DNA of 64,000 bases from Macrostomum hystrix (taxonomy: Eukaryota > Platyhelminthes > Macrostomidae). Location: positions 33,194,501-33,258,500 of the forward strand of contig CATNEN010000038.1 in assembly GCA_950097015.1 (NCBI GenBank), read 5' to 3'. The translations under genes were made by a program, and so were the position numbers. This document shows positions 44,849-54,877 of this stretch, one piece after another. The number at the start of each line of letters is the position of its first letter. Within the stretch, counting starts at the first letter, position 1. Under the pieces are notes generated by a model, which was given only the letters and a program-made list of their open reading frames with translations, was not told where the DNA came from and ran no database searches.

Positions 44849-47359
44849 ATGAAGTTTATTGTGTATTTTACCTCTGACTATGAAGTAATAGAAGCTGATG
44901 AGGAAGATTGCCTTCTTGGCTCTTTTACTAAGTGGACTATTGAGCAATGGAGGCAAGTGGACAAACTTGAAGAAGTTCATATTCAGGTAATATATAATGA
45001 CAAGTTGGAAGATTGCATTGTTTTGCAAGTTGTTCCACATGCCTGTGACACCAGTGACACTGTAGCCATGCTACGAGCTGTGGTCAAAGAGAAGCACTAT
45101 CGTCCAAGCAAGCTACTAAAGATTCTGCCAGATCGTGTTCGATCCAACAAAAGACAGACATTTCCTCCTATGAAGAATCTTGAGACAGACAATGATGCAA
45201 CAGATATTGATGCTGTAAGTATAATGTAAAATAATATTTAATTTAATATTTAGTATACAACTAAGGTCTGCCACGTGCGTTAATATAAAATATAAAATAA
45301 TATAATTGTAGGTTGCTGATGCAGCCAGCCATGGACAAGCCAACCGGGGTCCCACACAGAGAAGTGAATCATTGTCTGGGTCTTCTGGTGTTGTTTGCCT
45401 CCCTCCACTGCCAACTCTGCAAGCTTCGGGAATTGCAGAAGTACGTGCTTACATTTGTGTCTATTTAAAAATGTCAAGCATTTATAGTCTTTATGTATTC
45501 ATGCATTTGGAGTACAGTATGCTTATTAATTTCAAATTATTGCACTTGGCAGTTTGCCAGACATATTACAAAATAATTGAGACAGTTTTAATAGTTTGGA
45601 TTTTATTCTTTTCTTTAATTTCTCTAATCTAACACTGTCTTCACCTCACCCCAATGCCAGGCTAGCGTGACGGCTTGTTGTCACACATCACATTGTTATG
45701 TTTATATCTATACACCTCTGTTATGTCTGCATCATCTCATTCAATGCGTGTATGGTTACTGTTGAGTATATCATTTCTCCTACTATGTTACAGATTAACG
45801 TGCTGAGAAAAAAATTATCTATTCTAATCATTTCTTTACCAACCCAGGCCTACGACGGCACAATGGCGCAGAGCACTGTCAGGAAACTTCAGAACCGCAC
45901 CTCCATGGCACCTCCACCAGAACCGCAGTCGATCGACAGCCCAGCCTTTGAGCGACTGCACCCTCAAGCAGCTCTCAATTCGTCTGGAAGCTCGACGCCT
46001 ACTCGACACCCGTCTAGGCAGTTTTCGTGCACTCCAACTTCAGCCCCAAGAGCCAGCTTCTCGCGCGAACAGCTGCGACAGCCTGCGCAGGTAATTTGTA
46101 AAACTCGTTTCATGAAGTCTTGCAACAGTTTTTTTCAGAACTTGCCACGGTTTCTAACGAAAATTTAATCCACAGTTTTCAGCTCTGCCTCAGCTGGAAA
46201 CGCAAGCCAGAAGCCAGGTTGAGGCTTGTGGGTACACGTGGGGATCTGTTGAAGGTAATGGAGTTATTGTTATTGACGCTGAGATAGCAGTAGTTGACAA
46301 CAGCCGCAAAATGTAACTGGTGACCAGCGCACACTCGTTGCTTGAACAGCTAGGTGGATGAAATCGACAGCGTCTAGCTTGGAACTGGCACGTAAATTGA
46401 AGTTAATTTACTATGCAACTTTCAACTCATTATTCAGGGCTCTACTGTCTGCAGCTCTTGAGCATTCGCGAACTCATTAAGCTAAAGGCCACGATTGAGT
46501 CGTCCAGTCTCCGGGGAGCTGCTGCGGCACCCACGCTCGAAATTCCATTCGGGCTTCCTGTCGCAAACGAGGCCGACCTCAACAGTGCAGTCGAGAAGAT
46601 TTCTGCCAGTGCGGAGGCCAAGACTGCGCTGGTTAGTTAATATCTTATGAGCATTTCTCTTACTATTAAACTTCCACCATGCGTTCGGAACTTCGGTACT
46701 GTAGACTCGGGGAAATGGTCCAGACGCTTTCATGTGTGAATTTTAGACTTCGTTCATTCAGAAAAAGTGCCTGGGCCCTTCTGTGACTCAGTCTGTTCGC
46801 TATGCGATGAACGAGCTTCTGGCGCGAGACTTCCAGCAGCGCTTCAATCGCACTGGCGGCAAGGATGCCCGAGGCCGTGGCCAACAAGAGAACTCCAAGA
46901 TGTCTTTCGACAAGTGCTTTGGAGGGATTGTGAAGGGTAGGTTATGCTTTACTGTCGCATATGTACCAATTACCAGAGTTGATTCTTAATAGTGATATCA
47001 ATAGTGATATACTGTCTGATACAACGTACTGATAAATGTACGGGGTGGGTACTGCCATAACCATACGTATTCATGCCGTAATTCATACATGTATTTCTCT
47101 CAGGTCAACAGTTGTGGACTTGACAACCTGCTTATGTTGTGATTGTCAAATTTCAGACGCGTTGGGCTCTTCATTTACGCTGCACGACATCAATAAGGCA
47201 ATCGAACGGTTCTTCGATGGCGTCCGGAAGCGTCGAAGCCACGAGGGATCAGCTGAATCGGACGTGGCCGGCGGGCATGGCGCCCCCACTCCAAGCAGGC
47301 GTCGCTCGACGATGCGAGTGCAACGCATATCCGACAGCACTGACGAGGAAAATATGTAA
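44849..47359 (+). CDS. DUF4806-domain protein, seven exons, intact
   Basis: Exons 44849-45214, 45312-45440, 45848-46090, 46176-46254, 46438-46631, 46762-46936 and 47157-47359 join in phase with GT/AG borders and total 1,389 nt (462 residues). Exon 1 (MKFIVYFTSDYEVIEADEED) resembles exon 1 of copy A. Exons 2-3 are Ser/Pro/Thr-rich and probably disordered. Exons 4-6 form the DUF4806-like domain: FSALPQLETQARSQVEACGY, FGLPVANEADLNSAVEKIS, SVTQSVRYAMNELLARDFQQ. Exon 7 ends with a basic/acidic tail (RRRSTMRVQR). Function is not known. Recurrence beside the transposase in this window suggests an accessory transposition factor, like the second protein of plant CACTA elements (inference). Confidence 0.75.
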
Positions 47360-48149
47360 CTTGGTGGCATAGTAAAAAATTGTCCCTTTCGTCGAAACTT
47401 CGCGCTAACTTAAATTTTAACTGCTCCGAGACCGAAATGCTAGTGTAGTACAACTGGGTTTGAAGGCCGCGAATTTGAACAGTTTCACTACAGCAATTTA
47501 ACGTCTTCAGTTCACTCGCAGCGCAGCGCCTTACAATTGTTCACTCGATTGCAGCGCGCTTTTCAAACTGGTGCGATTATATTTTAATTAGACAACGATT
47601 AAAATAATTTATAATTAATATTTGCTTTATTTTCAAGGGTCAAAAAAGTAGAAATTAATAACATAATAATGCTATTTGCAATTGCTATAGTTACTATATA
47701 GCAACAATTAAATATTTAGTGCAATTTTAACAGAACATTTCCAGCCGCACTACACTAGGCCTAATCAAATTGACCTAACAACTATAAAATACTTGTCGAA
47801 CTGTCTCCAACCTGCACCCTATTAGTGACTGCTTTGGTGGCCCACCACGCGTTGCTGCAATGTTCTATTTTGTAAACACTAAATAAACACTTATTATTCC
47901 TTTCCATCTGCTGCCATTGAGCAATTTTGTATTTGATGTAAAATGATGCACACCCGGTCTTTGTGTCATTGAATTTTCAGACGGGATCGGGCTGTCTAAA
48001 TGTACATGCATGACTGCGTGTACACTGATCTTCGGCTACATTGTAGCACATGCATGTTTGTACTCGCTTTGTGCTTCGTCATTTATATCAGCTCGGAAAG
48101 TGAAACGAAAAGCTCTGGATGAGTCCGATCGTCAAATCCGATCAGAATC

Positions 48150-48231
48150 CGAATGGATTTCCCGGGACAAATTTCCACTCGGTTTCCGAGCTGCATTTCC
48201 GATCGGAATCCGACCAAGCTTTTTTAGTGGG
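48150..48231. repeat. right terminal repeat of inner CACTA element
   Basis: Ends with TTTTTTAGTGGG; just inside are several CCGATC/CGGAAT words in both orientations, the subterminal repeats where transposase or its partner would bind. Confidence 0.8.
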
Positions 48232-48260
48232 AAGTTGTAATCTTACGTTTCTTGATGCAG

Positions 48261-48457
48261 GTGCACTGACATCCAAGTTTTCGTTATCGGAAATAAACAA
48301 GGCCGTTCAAACGTTCTTTGATGGGGCTCGAAAGCGGCAGAGCCAAGCAGCTGGACCCAGCGACGAAGAAGCAGGCGACGAACAAACGAGCGAGCCACGG
48401 AGAAGGGAGAAGAGAACGCACCAACCAGATATTGGTTCTGACAGTGATGAAAATTGA
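48261..48457 (+). pseudogene. DUF4806 gene copy B, last exon
   Basis: Begins after TTGATGCAG and reads ALTSKFSLSEINKAVQTFFD, then an acidic and basic tail to a stop at 48455-48457. It matches exon 7 of the gene at 44849-47359 and has the phase required by the copy B exon ending at 41015. Without the inserted element the intron would be only about 160 bp. Confidence 0.75.
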
Positions 48458-48837
48458 AATGTTAGGACTGGATTTTGACTATCCTGTGTTTGCAGCTGCG
48501 AAATCGATCACCTTAGAATGCAAATTACGACTTGTAATTTTCTAGCTCTGGTGCAGCGATTGTGACTGAAATGTATTCTCTCCGATAGAATAAGACAAAA
48601 AAATGAAAAAATTTGATGTGATTCTCATCATTTCTAAACTATTCTCTAACACTCTCCGAAAATTTTGTGCCCACTCTAAAATGTAGATGTGCATGTGGCC
48701 AGAGGTAACTTTTTCAGCCAAAAGTGCACTTTTAATGCATGTCAACTGTTTAAGCGAAATGGAAAAGTCTTGATTGGCTTTCATATTATTTGTTGAACTT
48801 TACACTACCTAATGCCATAAAATGGTAATGGATACTA

Positions 48838-49043
48838 CACTGTGAAAGGCAGGGTGGAAATTAATCAGAAAAGGTCCGAGGTTAATCGGAAGAGTGCAGA
48901 AATCAATCGGAAAACAACGGAAATTAAACGGAAATAACCGATCGGAAACCGGCCACCATAATCCGATCGTTCCGACCGAGACTAATTCCGATCGTATTTC
49001 CGATTGGCAGTTCCGATCGGATTCCGATTGCCATTTTTCAGTG
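48838..49043. mobile_element. short non-autonomous CACTA-like element
   Basis: About 206 bp starting CACTGTGAAAGG and ending TTTTTCAGTG, with dense CGGAAA/CCGATCGG words between, as in the ends of the larger elements nearby. No coding capacity and no clear target duplication. Confidence 0.5.
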
Positions 49044-49743
49044 GGAATATTTTGAGTTCGTATGTCTTCATCCACAGATTCTGAACGCACTTGTCGCTGT
49101 GGCTGCCTCTCAACATGCCGGTGCTGTTTCTTTAATGCATTATGAAGTCGATAAAATTCTTTCTGGCGATGAACATCAGTTTGCAACTCCTTTGATAGAT
49201 AAGCTACATCAGGTAACTATCGTTGCAAATCCTCTTTGCTACTCATGCCTCATGTAGCTCGTAATATCAGACTGTTGACTTAAATTTCAGTGGACTTGCT
49301 TACCCACGACCCCTTGTCAAGTTTTACTCGCATGTGTAACCACTTTGTCTCAAGCTTTCTTTATAGATTCATGTATCGTTTGGGCATTTGCTACTGCAGC
49401 TTGATTATAAATGTTTGTAGTATCAATCTAGCTGATACTACAAGTATACAATTTATTAGTAAATAATGGCAGGCTCGCATGACAGCATAGTCACATTTTA
49501 CAATATAACCCTATCGTTATTCTAGGTGAAGACTGCAATTGTTGGGCCAATTTACCGAAATCAGCACTTTATGCTCCTGTTCGTCAACTTTTTGCAAGAC
49601 AGTGTATCAGTTTTGGATCCTCTCAGATCATCTGAACAGTTAACCTTACCTTTCTGCAGTACTCTGAAGTAAATGCAGTTTCTTATTTTTGTTTATTTTA
49701 TAGAAATTCATTGAACCACCGCATCCAGTACATTTTTGGCCAA

Positions 49744-49930
49744 CTTACTCCTCATCCTCTTGTTATCTCCGCCAGATTTATTTTCTGTCGGCTTATTTTT
49801 TGTCCGTTTTTTGGGGTAGGCGACTTTTTCTTTTGCCAGTGAAACTGGTAAGCAGTGACGTTGATGATGATGAAGCTGCTGGCGGAGGCTGGTATGTCAT
49901 TACCCCGGGAAAACTTCCTCTGCCACAGAG
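49744..49930. repeat. 187-bp duplicate of part of a Polinton capsid gene
   Basis: Nearly identical (about three differences, including one added T) to 55010-55195, which lies in the minor-capsid-like gene of the Polinton. Same orientation. It lies in the right part of the outer CACTA element, about 340 bp from its end. Confidence 0.9.
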
Positions 49931-50139
49931 GAAGCAATCTAACAATCTAACAATCTAACAAATTGCTTATACATTTAAATGGTTGTTTCGGCCTTCAAAA
50001 CGAAGTATCTTTGTGATCACGGCTAGTGCTAATTATACCTCACTCATGCTATAACTTGTCTTCAGTGACTGATGTAGCAGCCTACCTGTTAATACCAGCT
50101 TGACACGTGTGCTATAGAAGTAAAATTAAGTATTCGCAA

Positions 50140-50269
50140 TTCAATCGGATTTAGGCGTCATTTAAGTATCGGAAATTCCGACAAGAATCCGATCGGATTG
50201 AACGAGACAATTTCACTATAAATTCCGATCAGATGCTCCGACCGGATTCCGAGAACCGTTTTTAGTGGG
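50140..50269. repeat. right terminal repeat of outer CACTA element
   Basis: Ends CCGTTTTTAGTGGG at 50269, the reverse complement of which starts CCCACTAAAAACGG like the left end at 41144. Several TCCGATC/CGGATT words precede it. This is probably the right end of the element that owns DUF4806 copy B; its left end was not found. The Polinton polymerase frame begins directly after it. Confidence 0.7.
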
Positions 50270-50270
50270 A

Positions 50271-51320
50271 GGTGGTGTAAAGGTGTTGAGGCAGCCGAAA
50301 GCAGCGACAATCGCTAACCGTCGGATCGTTCTCTTGCTGCTTCTTGGAGAGGCCAACAACAGACATTGGTGCGGCATAGTAAACCTCGATAGGTTACTGA
50401 ACAGTAAGAACAGTCTGTACCACCGAAAGTGGTGTGAGCGCTGCTTAATAGCATTCAGGAGTGCCGACAGATTGGTGGCTCACAGGGAGCAATGCTACCT
50501 ATCCGACGATCATGGGATGAAGGAGGTGATGCCGGAAGCTGGGCGCACTCTGACGTTTGTAAACTATCAAAGGACGCTTGAAGCGCCCTCTGTAATGTAC
50601 GCCGATCTTGAAGCCTTCGTCTGTCCGATTACGGATGAAAACCAACAACAGCAGCAGCAGCAGTGAGAGCAAAGGTCTGGTCCTCGGCTACTCGCTGAGC
50701 ATCTCCCAGCAGCCGCCGGGTTCACAGTTGTTGCCAGAAGTGGTATGAAAGGACCAGCTCTGAAGGATGAAGGAGCCGTTCACCTCTTTACTGACTCAGA
50801 TCCGAACAACTGCATTGAAGATTTCCTTCGCGGGATTGAGAAAGTTGCGCGTGAGATTTGCAACTGGAACAGAAGTCACAGCTATCAGAAGGTTGAGATG
50901 AGCCAACAAGACCGCAACGCTTTCAACTCTGCTCTTCAATGTCACTACTGCAAACAGAGCTTCTTGAGTTCAACCGACAAGCACCTGGATCATGACCACC
51001 TAACAGGGGCTTTTAAGGGTGCAGCGTGTGCCCGCTGCAACATGTCAGCCCAGTTAAGACGACGCTTTCTACCAGTCTTCCTGCACAATTTGAAGAACTA
51101 TGACATGCACTTGCTTTTTTCCACTGCTCTTGATAGAATGCAAGATTGGAGCATCAATGTTGTGCCTCAAACATGCGAGCGCTATCTGACGATGCGAGCC
51201 GAGTTTCCAGTAGCAGAGATTGTGACACCAAAAGGAAACAAGAAGAAGCTGAAGTTCACCATCCAGTTTGTTGACACATTTCAGATTAAGTTTTCCATGC
51301 GCAGTAATAGTCTTAATCCG
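50271..51320 (+). pseudogene. protein-primed family B DNA polymerase (pPolB), N-terminal part only
   Basis: Begins right after the CACTA end with LLLLLGEANNRHWCGIVNLD, then a Cys/His finger (CERCLIAF with H-x4-C), the ExoI motif YADLEAF near 50602, a Gln run and an in-frame TGA at 50664-50666. The same frame resumes with CHYCKQSF, the DHDHLTGAFKGAACARCN block and ExoII FLHNLKNYDMHLL near 51079-51117, then FVDTFQIKFS near 51268. After about 51310 the frame runs antisense to the TBP-like gene, and the palm and catalytic motifs are absent. So the 5' end is cut by transposon insertion, the 3' half is deleted, and there is one nonsense codon. The intact enzyme would replicate the element from its protein-bound ends. 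Confidence 0.8.
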
Positions 51321-51644
51321 CACAAAGACTGCTTGATGAGGCAGCAGTTGAGCCGGCACTCTGCGATGCAGCATAGCCACGAAGTGACGGGCTGCCCTGG
51401 CCGCATCTATGTAGCTCTTGGCCCCACAGATGCTTAGTTTCCCAGTGGGGCAGAGTAGCAGAGTCACTCTGGGATTCCGCATCTTTTTGATGAGCACCCT
51501 GGGCCAGACGGGGCGGTAGATCACGTGCGCCATGCTGAGAGCCAGTTCCCTTAGAGAAAGCTGTGCACCCTTGTCTCCACCCAGTCTCAGATCCACTCCG
51601 CCAACCAGGTTGGTGACTCGTAGGGTTGAAGCTACTGTACTCAT
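51320..51644 (-). pseudogene. TBP-like half-domain protein, C-terminally truncated
   Basis: From ATG at 51644 the first 90-95 residues follow the first repeat of TATA-binding protein closely: VTNLVGGVDL, SLRELALSMAHVIYRPV, then IKKMRNPRVTLLLCPTGKL and SICGAKSYIDAARAARHFV. The PRVTLLL-x3-GK-x4-GAKS pattern is the TBP hallmark. TBP has two such repeats; here the second is missing, and the frame continues into antisense polymerase sequence, so the same deletion that removed the polymerase palm probably removed it. The gene points towards the polymerase gene, on the opposite strand. If real it would supply the element with its own promoter-recognition factor. TBP-like genes are known from some large DNA viruses; I know of none as a standard Polinton gene. 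Confidence 0.65.
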
Positions 51645-51755
51645 TTTTACTGCTGCTGCTGCTTTTATAGGAGCTCTTATGCCACGGACACTTCTCGCTT
51701 CTTAATCTGATGCAAAACTTTGGTTTCAGCCAGCTATAGTACATCAAGGAATTTC

Positions 51756-52145
51756 TCACAGCACACCACAAACTGATTCTGTTGCAGGAGACGATCCTAG
51801 ATCTTCTAGGTTGTATACTTGTCTACCCAGCAACTCAGTTAGAAAGATTGACTTTTTCTCTCCGCATGTCCAGGTGGGTCCGTAAGCAATAGTCAAAATG
51901 TCGCTCGCCAACTGCATGTATGGCCGGGTCCCGTCGGTCCACTTCAATTTATGCTGATACTTTGAGAGCTGCCTGTAGCACATTTGCATGTCAGGGGACA
52001 CTCGCTCCCATGGATATGGTGGAGCGTAAACATGATGAGTTATGTAGTAGCTTCCTGCCCTGACTTCAACAATAGCCAACTCCTTCACAATGAAATGTTT
52101 GCTTGCTCCCTGAGACATGAAGCCCTGTATGTCGATGCAGTTCAT
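51756..52145 (-). pseudogene. conserved mobile-element protein with D-x-x-GF and KELAI motifs
   Basis: 130 residues: MNCIDIQGFMSQ, then HFIVKELAIVEV, HHVYAPPYPWERVSPDM, HKLKWTDGTRPYMQL, GEKKSIFLTELLGRQVYNLE. The DIQGF followed by F-x-VKELAI and a later GxEK-x3-L block recur in small proteins of invertebrate mobile elements; the first Asp and the fold suggested by spacing resemble RNase H-like/DEDD nucleases (inference). Downstream, in another frame, CAVRNSLMYYSWLK (about 51720-51765) looks like its lost C-terminus, which would mean a frame shift near 51760. Located between the TBP-like and ATPase genes. Confidence 0.5.
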
Positions 52146-52180
52146 GATGGACGAATTCTTTACGGTCAGCAGAAATCGAC

Positions 52181-52492
52181 TCAGTCCCCTTTCTTAAATA
52201 GATTTTTTCTTTTGCTTATCCTTAGCCAGGCTGTCTTACTCCCCAGTCCTTTGACTGAAAGCTGCGCTTTCCCAACTTCAGCAGCTGCAGCAGCAGTTGA
52301 ATCGGTGATTTGCTTCCTAACTGACTTTCCGATTGCTGATACTGGGACATTGAGGTGCTTTTGCTGCAGCAAATCACAAACGCTTGAGGCTGTTGGTGTA
52401 TTTTGATAAGGCGAGAACAGCAAAAAAGCTTTCGTGAGAATCAAACACTTCCATAATAAAAAAGGATGAATATTGAAAACAAGCGTTTCCAT
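52181..52492 (-). CDS. hypothetical Polinton protein
   Basis: 103 residues between two Polinton genes, ending 36 bp before the next gene downstream. Contains VPVSAIGKSVRKQITDSTAA and a basic C-terminus (RISKRKNLFKK). No family recognised; it may be partly spurious. Confidence 0.3.
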   Translation of the reverse strand: METLVFNIHPFLLWKCLILTKAFLLFSPYQNTPTASSVCDLLQQKHLNVPVSAIGKSVRKQITDSTAAAAAEVGKAQLSVKGLGSKTAWLRISKRKNLFKKGD

Positions 52493-52494
52493 TC

Positions 52495-53142
52495 TTAAGC
52501 GTAAACAAGATGGGGCCGCTGGTTTGGCAGAATTCTGGCTCGAACACGCAGTTCATCAGGGGTGGATGGGTGAAAATCAAGAAACAGATAGGCACCCCTG
52601 CCCTGCGCTGTCACATGCTTGTACACTGAGAGCAGGAAGCCGGGTTTCTCTGCAAAGCACTGCCTGCCCAGTGCAGCAATCTGCAGCTGGTCTCTGGGGT
52701 TTTTCATGATCACAAAGTACATTGCATTCAGACTCATTGTTCGCAACTCCTTTCCCTTGAAAAACATGTTCTGAGTCAGCATCACCAGAAAGCACGGCAA
52801 ATGGTGTGCGATTCCGGTAAACACATTTCGCATTGAAGAGGAATTGGATGTTTCATCAATCAGGTCATCAAAAACTACCAGATCATTGGGTCTCAGTGAT
52901 GTCTCAATGCTTGTGGGAAATCCCTGTTGCAGGTACACACCAAGGCTGCTCAGCTCTACATGGGCTGTTTGGGAAATCCCATAGTACCACAGAACTCTCC
53001 CTGGCTTTACATCAAACAGGGCATCTCTGTACTGAATCAGATGCTTCACGAAGGTTGTCTTTCCAGCATTGGTGGGCCCGCAGACAATCATGCAGCTACC
53101 CTGCCGCAGTCGAACATCATAGAGGACTCTCAGTGACTCCAT
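52495..53142 (-). CDS. Polinton packaging ATPase (FtsK/HerA type)
   Basis: 215 residues, intact. Walker A CGPTNAGKTTFVKHLIQY at about residues 21-38, Walker B DLVVFDDLIDE at about 87-97, then FLVMLTQNMFFKG, matching the sensor-like strand of this family, and a conserved MKNPRDQLQIAALGRQ block. Length agrees with genome-packaging ATPases of Polintons and virophages, which pump DNA into capsids. Its presence beside capsid genes supports a virus-like life stage for ancestors of this element. Confidence 0.85.
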   Translation of the reverse strand: MESLRVLYDVRLRQGSCMIVCGPTNAGKTTFVKHLIQYRDALFDVKPGRVLWYYGISQTAHVELSSLGVYLQQGFPTSIETSLRPNDLVVFDDLIDETSNSSSMRNVFTGIAHHLPCFLVMLTQNMFFKGKELRTMSLNAMYFVIMKNPRDQLQIAALGRQCFAEKPGFLLSVYKHVTAQGRGAYLFLDFHPSTPDELRVRARILPNQRPHLVYA

Positions 53143-53164
53143 AATTTAAAAGTTTGGGGGAGGG

Positions 53165-53599
53165 GAATTATTGAACTATACTGAAGGCTTCCGTTTTCTT
53201 AAGCTGGCCTCAAACTGTCGTAGTATCCTGTCATTTAGATGACACTTTTGCCGAGTCACAGCATTGAATTCGATTTACGTTGCTGATCAAATGACAATCG
53301 AAACTTCTGGATTTCTTGAAAAAACTATTTATTGCATTTAGTGTCTTCGATTCTTAGCCTAGGGAGTTGAATAGCTCGATAGAACTGTCTCTACCAACAT
53401 AACACACAACCCAGTGACCAAATGACTCGCTGTGCTGCAGCAGAAAGAAAATAATCTTGCCCTCATGAGAGTTTTTCATCAAAAACTTCATGTGTAAACT
53501 CATTCTCGCATTTTCAAACTGTGGACCCAAAGTAACAATTAAATTGCTGCTTCTAGGCAAAAAGCTTCTGGTAAGAGCAAGCAGTTGAGTTGAGTCCAT
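53165..53599 (-). pseudogene. adenain-like cysteine protease (PRO), truncated
   Basis: From ATG at 53599 the frame gives 81 residues ending SIELFNSLG and a stop at 53354-53356. SFGHWVVCYVG carries the candidate catalytic His (HW); the following acidic position reads Asn (FNSLG, commonly FDS). The C-terminal half with the catalytic Cys is not readable; only a NDRILRQFEASLRKR-like tail in another frame near 53170-53220 remains. Family members mature Polinton and adenoviral capsids. Confidence 0.55.
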
Positions 53600-53649
53600 G
53601 TCACTGCCTGTCTAGTCCAGCAAGAGCTCCCTATGCTTGGTGACCTCAA

Positions 53650-54874
53650 TCAGTGAGTCATACAGGCACATGACACGGCTTCGTTCAGGGCTTGTCGGAA
53701 GCGAATCTCCAGTCGCAGGTTCCCCTCCTTCTGCCCGTACCAGAGAGCCGCCCCCTCAGGTGTGAGATCGAATGCGAACACGGTGTTCTCGGTTGAGAAG
53801 AGCTGGTAGGGAATCCACGGGATCGAGTTGGCGTGGCTTGCAGATTGACAGCTTTTCAGGTAGTGCAAGTACTCCCTCACAAACGAATTGTTTTCAGGTG
53901 TGAATGCACCATGGCACACGGACTCGCCTCCTTTCTTTAGAGCCAGCTGACTGAGGTTGAAGTTTTGGAACTGATACGGGTTGCAGTGATGATGACCGTT
54001 GAAGGCTCGGTGGCTCACAAAGGCCAGCATGATGAACTTTGGAAGTTTTCCGTGTGTAAATCCTTAAATGTTTTTTGAGTGGATTCCCTGCGGTAGAATG
54101 AAGTTCTGCATTTCAGTGCGCTCAATGGGATAAAGTGCATTTTGGCTTGTTAGTCCCTGCTCATGGGCTAAGCTGATGTGAGGCACCACTTTGACTCTAC
54201 GAAGATGGAGAATGCAGTGGGAGATTTCCACCCGGTATGCCGTGTTGTTGGCAGCTGGAGTTCTGATTGCAAATGCTCCATCGTTGGGCACCAGTTTGTG
54301 CAGGTGCAAACTGTTCAGCAGAAATACTGGACACTGGAAAATGTCACTGAAGAGCGGCCCCGCATACTCCATCCAGCGGGATTCCCTGTGGCTCTCCGTG
54401 TGCCCCTCAGCAGCAGAGTCTGACTCCAAGAACCCAGCGGGATAAAAATGCCTTTTCTGGGCTTCAGATGAGCACATTAGGGCTTTAAAGTAAGCATGGT
54501 AGGGATAGAGCTGATCTCCTCCAGATACAACTCGCTGGTTAATGCTGACAATTACATCGGAGAAGGCAGTTTGAATAACAAAATTCTCAGGATGCACATC
54601 GCTGTCTCTGCGCTCTGCAACAGCTCCATCATCATCGTTTAGGACATTCTCCCTCAACAAGCCCCCATCATGTCGGACGATGCGGCAGCGAATGTAGAGA
54701 AAGGAATTCTCCAGATCAATATTCATCAGCTGATTGATGACAGTCAAATTCAATGGGTGAGTTTGCAGCAATGGAATTAACAGGGTGAATATCAACATAA
54801 GTAGACTTTTCAATGCATGTCTGTAGCACGGGAGTCTTGAACAGATCGAGCCTGGGGTTAATTCCGTAAGCCAT
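53650..54874 (-). pseudogene. Polinton major capsid protein (double jelly-roll), broken
   Basis: Three collinear pieces. ATG at 54874 starts MAYGINPRLDLFKTPVLQ and runs to a TGA at 54716-54718. The homologous sequence continues in the neighbouring frame with DLENSFLYIRCRIV, INQRVVSGGDQLYPYHAYFK, GPLFSDIFQCPVFLLNS and YPIERTEMQNFILPQG up to a TAA at 54064-54066. The same frame goes on with KLPKFIMLAFVSHRAFNGHH and NPYQFQNFNLSQLALKKGG to the end at 53650. The piece order and the YPY-Y/F-K, E-x3-F-x2-PQG and FNG-x2-H-x-NP blocks are those of Polinton major capsid proteins. So there is one frameshift near 54720 and one nonsense codon. Confidence 0.75.
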
Positions 54875-54877
54875 TGC

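Larger units (their letters stand above)
41144..48231 (+). mobile_element. EnSpm/CACTA-type DNA transposon, intact-looking, inner element
   Basis: Terminal inverted repeats start CCCACTAAAAA at 41144 and, on the other strand, CCCACTAAAAAAGC at 48231. Subterminal CCGATCGGA-like words are dense at the right end and sparser at the left. The element is about 7.1 kb and encodes a transposase and a DUF4806 protein in the same orientation. Flanks allow a GAA target duplication (41141-41143 and 48231-48233) if the right end is set one base inward. It sits in an intron of an older DUF4806 gene of the same family. Confidence 0.85.

Noticed and set aside
51662-51669. TATAAAAG box upstream of the TBP-like start codon
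   Set aside because: It ends only 17 bp before the ATG, so transcription would begin after the start codon; probably chance.
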